Below, in pieces: positions 60,246 through 64,000 of a stretch of 64,000 bases of DNA. The notes beneath the pieces are model-generated. The model saw only the letters and a list, made by a program, of their open reading frames with translations. It searched no databases and was not told the DNA's origin. This stretch comes from Symsagittifera roscoffensis (Eukaryota; Xenacoelomorpha; Acoela; Convolutidae), in the NCBI RefSeq assembly GCF_963678635.1, contig NC_087069.1, forward strand, positions 51,966,938-52,030,937, read 5' to 3'. How positions within the stretch are numbered: position 1 is the first letter of the stretch; each line of letters begins with the position of its first letter. The translations under genes were made by a program, and so were the position numbers.

Positions 60246-60274
60246 TTTCAGAGAAAACAACATACATCAAATAG
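60246..60274 (+). CDS. TRIM-like gene, probable small terminal exon
   Basis: After a long pyrimidine tract and tttttttcag (ending 60245), the phase-1 frame expected from the previous exon reads VSEKTTYIK and stops at TAG 60272-60274. Intron 59970-60245 would be 276 bases. The full protein would be about 311 residues with RING exon 1, about 301 starting in RING exon 2, or about 416 with both. No AATAAA lies close downstream (first at 60957), so a further exon beyond the window's recognisable genes is not excluded. Confidence 0.5.
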
Positions 60275-61709
60275 TTGCTTTTGAACGTGTTTTCGATTGC
60301 CATTATTCATAAAACTATCAGTAATACAATTAGCTTTTTCAGTTCAAGTTAATTTAAACTGAACTGAACACGAATTCGACTTTCACTTTTTTATAATTAA
60401 ATGTAATTTTGATATTTTGATTTCGCAATTTGATTTTGTTTCCAAAATCGCACTTTGATTTTGCTTTAGAACATTGCTTGTTTGAGATAACATGTTTTGA
60501 TAAAGGCCGCTAATTTTCAAGTGTTTGTTGTTTGGTTTATTTATACTCTGCTTGAATTGACTATGAAAAGTTGGTTGACGAATATGCTCAAACGTTTTTT
60601 TATAGACTTTAGCGTCATAATTCAGCAACCCTTTTTAATTGAAATATTGCTGATCTTTCCAATCGCTTAAGGCAATGACCAAGAAAACCTCCGAAAATTT
60701 GTTCATTTTTTCTTTAATGTTCACATCTAGTAAATTACTGAAGAACATTTACTTAGTGAGACAATTTTGACGAGCTAGATATATGTTAAAACTATGAAGA
60801 TAGCAAGGTTCTGCAACTTATACATTTTGAGTGCGTCTGTTACGGAGACTGCTCTAGGAAGACTGCTTACGGAGACTCTGCTTCTTCTGCGTCTTCTTTT
60901 CTGAATGTCAGTATAACAATAACTTTTGAATTTCAATTTAAAAATATGTCATAGGTAATAAACACAGGGGCGCAGCAGTTTGACTCCATTTGATGTACTT
61001 AACTTCTCTGACACGCATCAAAATACAAGCGATGAAACAATTTATTAAACTTCACACTTATGAAAAAACGAGTAGTGAGGAGATAGAAATACAAAGCCCA
61101 AAAATTTCATTCTATTTTAAAAAAACCAAACAATTATTTAAAAATGAAAAAGATCAAATTACTGAAAATGATAATTTTTCCAAAAATAATTTGAAGACAA
61201 ATTCAAAATTTTAAAGTTCAATAAATATTTAAACGTAGTATTAAAAATCTTATCAAATCTGGAGCCGATAACAAGCGCCGATTTCAAATATTATTCTTAT
61301 TTCAAATACTCATTTTTTTGAAATGTCTTACGGTATGAAAAACAAATGTGTTGTTGAGAGTTAGTTTTTTTCACCTTGCAAAATTTCATAACAATCTGTT
61401 AACTTAAAATTAGTTTTTCATTGAACCAACATTAATGAAATTACCAAAATGAAATTGACAAAGAAATAATCTGAAAGCTTTTTGTAACTGTTTCAACACA
61501 TTTAAACAACGCAAAAGTAAAAGATTATAACAACTACATTATGAAAATTAGCAGATGACAACTCAAAATAACATAGGCAAACAATAATTTAGTTAGCAAA
61601 TTTATGCGAAATTAAAGACAGTTATGAATTTTTCAAGTTCTAGTTTTATAGGACTGCAAGATTGCTGTTCTTCATTTTTCAAAGAAAGGGTCCCTACTTT
61701 TCGGAGAAA

Positions 61710-61895
61710 ATGGGCGACAAACGAATGAGAAAAAAAGCAAAAAAAATTCAAATTTTGTCGAAAAAATTAAAAGTTAAGCCAAACTTGTTGTGTGAACTGA
61801 CAAAAACATTTAAGGAGGTTTTGGGGGCTGACTCAGACTTTGTCAAAAAATCCAGTGGGATTTTTTCCATTCCCATACAATACCGAAGAAATTAA
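61710..61895 (+). CDS. Small lysine-rich ORF, unknown, low support
   Basis: ATG at 61710 in a good context (GAAAATGGGC) opens 61 codons ending TAA at 61893-61895; the frame is open upstream to at least 61662. The peptide starts MGDKRMRKKAKKIQILSKKL and has an amphipathic, basic first half. It sits between the TRIM-like gene and the pentamer satellite. It could be a real small protein, an unrecognised exon or chance. Confidence 0.18.
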   Translation: MGDKRMRKKAKKIQILSKKLKVKPNLLCELTKTFKEVLGADSDFVKKSSGIFSIPIQYRRN

Positions 61896-61984
61896 GTTTA
61901 AAAAAAAACATTCGGAATGTATGCCGACGTATTTAATGATGACCCTCCAGCAATGAACTAATTCAAAAAACCTTGTCTTTTCTT

Positions 61985-64000
61985 GCGCTTACATGACTCT
62001 GCCCTGCTTTGTCACTCCTTGTCTATCCCGACTTCTCCTTGCCCTGCTTTCCTTTACGCTGCACTTCCCCTCTTAGTCCTTCCATCCTTGTCTTGCGCTA
62101 CCGTGCCTCTCCTTGCGCTGCCCGGCCGCTCCTTGCTTTGCGCTTCTCTGCCTTGCCTTAAATTAAACCGCCTTGATCGGTCTTGCTCTGGGCTGCCTTG
62201 CTCTTGCTTGCTGCTTTCCTCTGCCATGCTTTTACTAATCATACCCCTCCTCGCTCTGCTTTGTCTCTCCTATCTTTGCGCTAAGCTGCCTTGCCTCGTC
62301 CCGCCTTACCGGCTTCTCCTAGCTCTACGTTGCCCTGCTTTTTCCTAATCTGATCTTTTCCTCATTGTCTTGCCCTCCTTCCACTGCGCTACCTTACCCC
62401 TTTTTGCACTGCCCTGCTTTGCCTTGCCTTGCCTTACGCTACCCTGACAATTTGCACTGCCCCGCATTGTTACACCTCTCCTTGTCCTGCCATGCCTTGC
62501 CTTGGGCTGCCATGCATTGCGCTGTCTGATACTCCTTCCATCGCGCTGCCCTTCTCCTTCTTCCATTGCGCTGCCCTTCTCCTCCTCGCCTTGCGCTGCC
62601 CTAACTTGACTTGCGCTGCCCTGTCATGCCCTTCCTTGCCTTACCTTGCGCTACCCTGCACCTCGAGCTGCCTTGCTTTGTCATGCGCTGCCGTCTTGCC
62701 CGTCCTGAATTTCCTTGCCCTGCCATGCCTTGCCTTAGGCTGCCCCGCCTTGTCTCGTGCTACCCTGACACTCTTTGCGCTGTCTCGCATTGTTATACCT
62801 CTTCTTGTTTTCCCATGCCTTGCCTTGCGATTCCATGAATTCCGCTGCTTGCTCCTCTTCCATTGCGCTGTGCCTTTCTCCTTCTTCCATTGCGCTGCCC
62901 TTCTCCTCCTTGCCTTGCGCTGCCCTACCTCGACTTGCGCTGCCCTGTTTTGCCCTGTCATGCCATTCCTTGCCTTACCTTGCGCTACCTTGCACCTCAA
63001 GCTGCCTTGGTTTGTCATGCGCTGCCATGTCTTGCTCCTCCGTGACCTGTCTTGCCTCGCCCTTTTTCTTGCTCGGCATTGCACTGCCTTTTCTTACGCT
63101 GAGCTGACGCTCAATGCCATGCACTTCCCTGGCACTCTTTGCCTAGCCCTGCCTCGCCTTGCATTTTATCTCGCTCTGCGCTGCCCTGCCTTGCCTTGCG
63201 CTACCCTGACAATCTTTGCACTGCCCCGCATTGTTACACCTCTCCTTGTCCTGCCATGCCTTGCCTTGGGCTGCCATGAATTGCGCTGTCTGATCCTCCT
63301 TCCATTGCGCTGCCTTTCTCCTCCTTGCCTTGCGCTGCACTACCTTGACTTCCGCTGCCCTGTCTTGCCCGTTCTGACCTTCCGTGCCCTGCCATTTCTT
63401 GCCTTAGGCTGCCCCGCCTTGCCTTGTGCTACCTTGACACTCTTTGCGCTGCCCCGCATTGTTATACCTCTCCTTGTTCTGCCATGTCTTGCCTTGCGCT
63501 TCCATGAATTGCGCTGCCTGATCCTCTTTCCATAGCGCTGCCTGATCATCCTTCCATTGCGCTGCCCTTCTTCTCCTTGCCTTGCGCTGCCCTACCTTCA
63601 ATTGCGCTGCTCTGTCTTGCCTCACGCTGTCCTGCCTTGCACTACCCCTCAATGCCCTGCCCCTCTTTGCCTTGCGCTACCCTGACAATCCTAGCGCCTA
63701 CCCTGTTTTGCCTCGCGCTGCCCTGTCTCAGTTTACCCTTCCTTGCCCTACCTTGCCTTCCGCTGCCCTAGCCCTTTTTGCCTTGCTCTGCTCTACCAGT
63801 CTTTGTTTTGCTCTGCCCTACCTTGCCTTGCTCTACCCTGCCGAGCCCCTCCTTGCCTTGTTCTGCCTAGCCCCTCCTTAGCCTACCCTGCCTTGACTGG
63901 CGCTGCCTTCCCTTGCTTTGCGCTGCCCCACGTTGCCTTGCGCTACCCTGCCCCGCCTTGCCCTACCTTGCCTTGCGCTTCCCTGCCACTCCTTCCGTGC
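61985..64000 (+). repeat. Pentamer-based C/T-rich satellite, runs off window
   Basis: From about 61,985 the DNA switches to units of five bases, mostly CCTTG, CGCTG, CCCTG, CCATG and CGCTA, with G at nearly every fifth position. Higher-order copies are visible: the block ACCCTGACAATYTTGCACTG...GCATTGTTACACCTCTCC occurs at about 62442 and 63206, with variants at 62766 and 63432. TTCCATTGCGCTGCCCTTCT occurs at 62562 and 62886. These imply units of roughly 324 and 228 bp. Because few pentamer combinations form stops, all frames are open for long stretches (up to 368 codons); these are not genes. Confidence 0.9.

Noticed and set aside
62429-63535. 368-codon open frame and other long frames at the right end
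   Set aside because: They lie wholly in the pentamer satellite, are open in several frames on both strands, and encode only Leu/Pro/Ala/Cys repeats.

Overview
The window is AT-rich (about two thirds A+T), intron-containing eukaryotic DNA, almost certainly from an invertebrate animal. GT-AG introns separate short exons. The only protein families I recognise are a class A (rhodopsin-like) GPCR and a RING/B-box/coiled-coil (TRIM-like) protein. There is no operon structure, no bacterial gene density and no viral gene block. I cannot name the phylum from the sequence.

Layout: positions 1-43,360 hold no gene I can identify with confidence. They are AT-rich, poly-T-rich DNA filled with non-coding repeats. 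I could separate at least five families with inverted termini: (F1) about 500-bp elements with a GTTCCGACT end and a CAGGGC-TTC-GCCCTG hairpin; (F2) hAT-like elements with CAGGGGCGGA / CCGCTACTG ends; (F3) elements of 0.8-1 kb with CCCGCAYC ends, packed with ATTATAATCGATTATAAT palindromes; (F4) elements with CCCGGGTTGACC ends, packed with TCATACAATT palindromes; (F5) an element whose ends carry arrays of CCCAAATGGCATAA. There is also a 350-bp tandem repeat (12,293-13,317), a roughly 1.15-kb tandem duplication (31,690-33,700), a (GA)n tract, and one good and one weaker tRNA-derived SINE candidate on the minus strand.

From 43,361 to 46,911 lies the 3' half of a GPCR gene on the plus strand. It has one long exon for a giant lysine/serine/asparagine-rich third intracellular loop, an exon with transmembrane helix 6, and a last exon with helix 7 (NPVVY) and the tail. 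The intron before the helix-6 exon contains a tandem duplication and decayed look-alikes of that exon's start. I could not find exons for helices 1-5.

From 55,441 to 60,274 lies a TRIM-like gene on the plus strand. It has two paralogous RING exons 2.6 kb apart, a B-box plus coiled-coil exon, and a probable tiny terminal exon. All four exons are phase-compatible, so the two RING exons could be used alternatively or in series. The first carries a five-residue insertion between two zinc ligands.

From about 61,985 to the window end the composition changes abruptly to a C/T-rich pentamer-based satellite (CCTTG/CGCTG/CCCTG units) with higher-order copies of about 230 and 324 bp. Long ORFs there are artefacts of the repeat.
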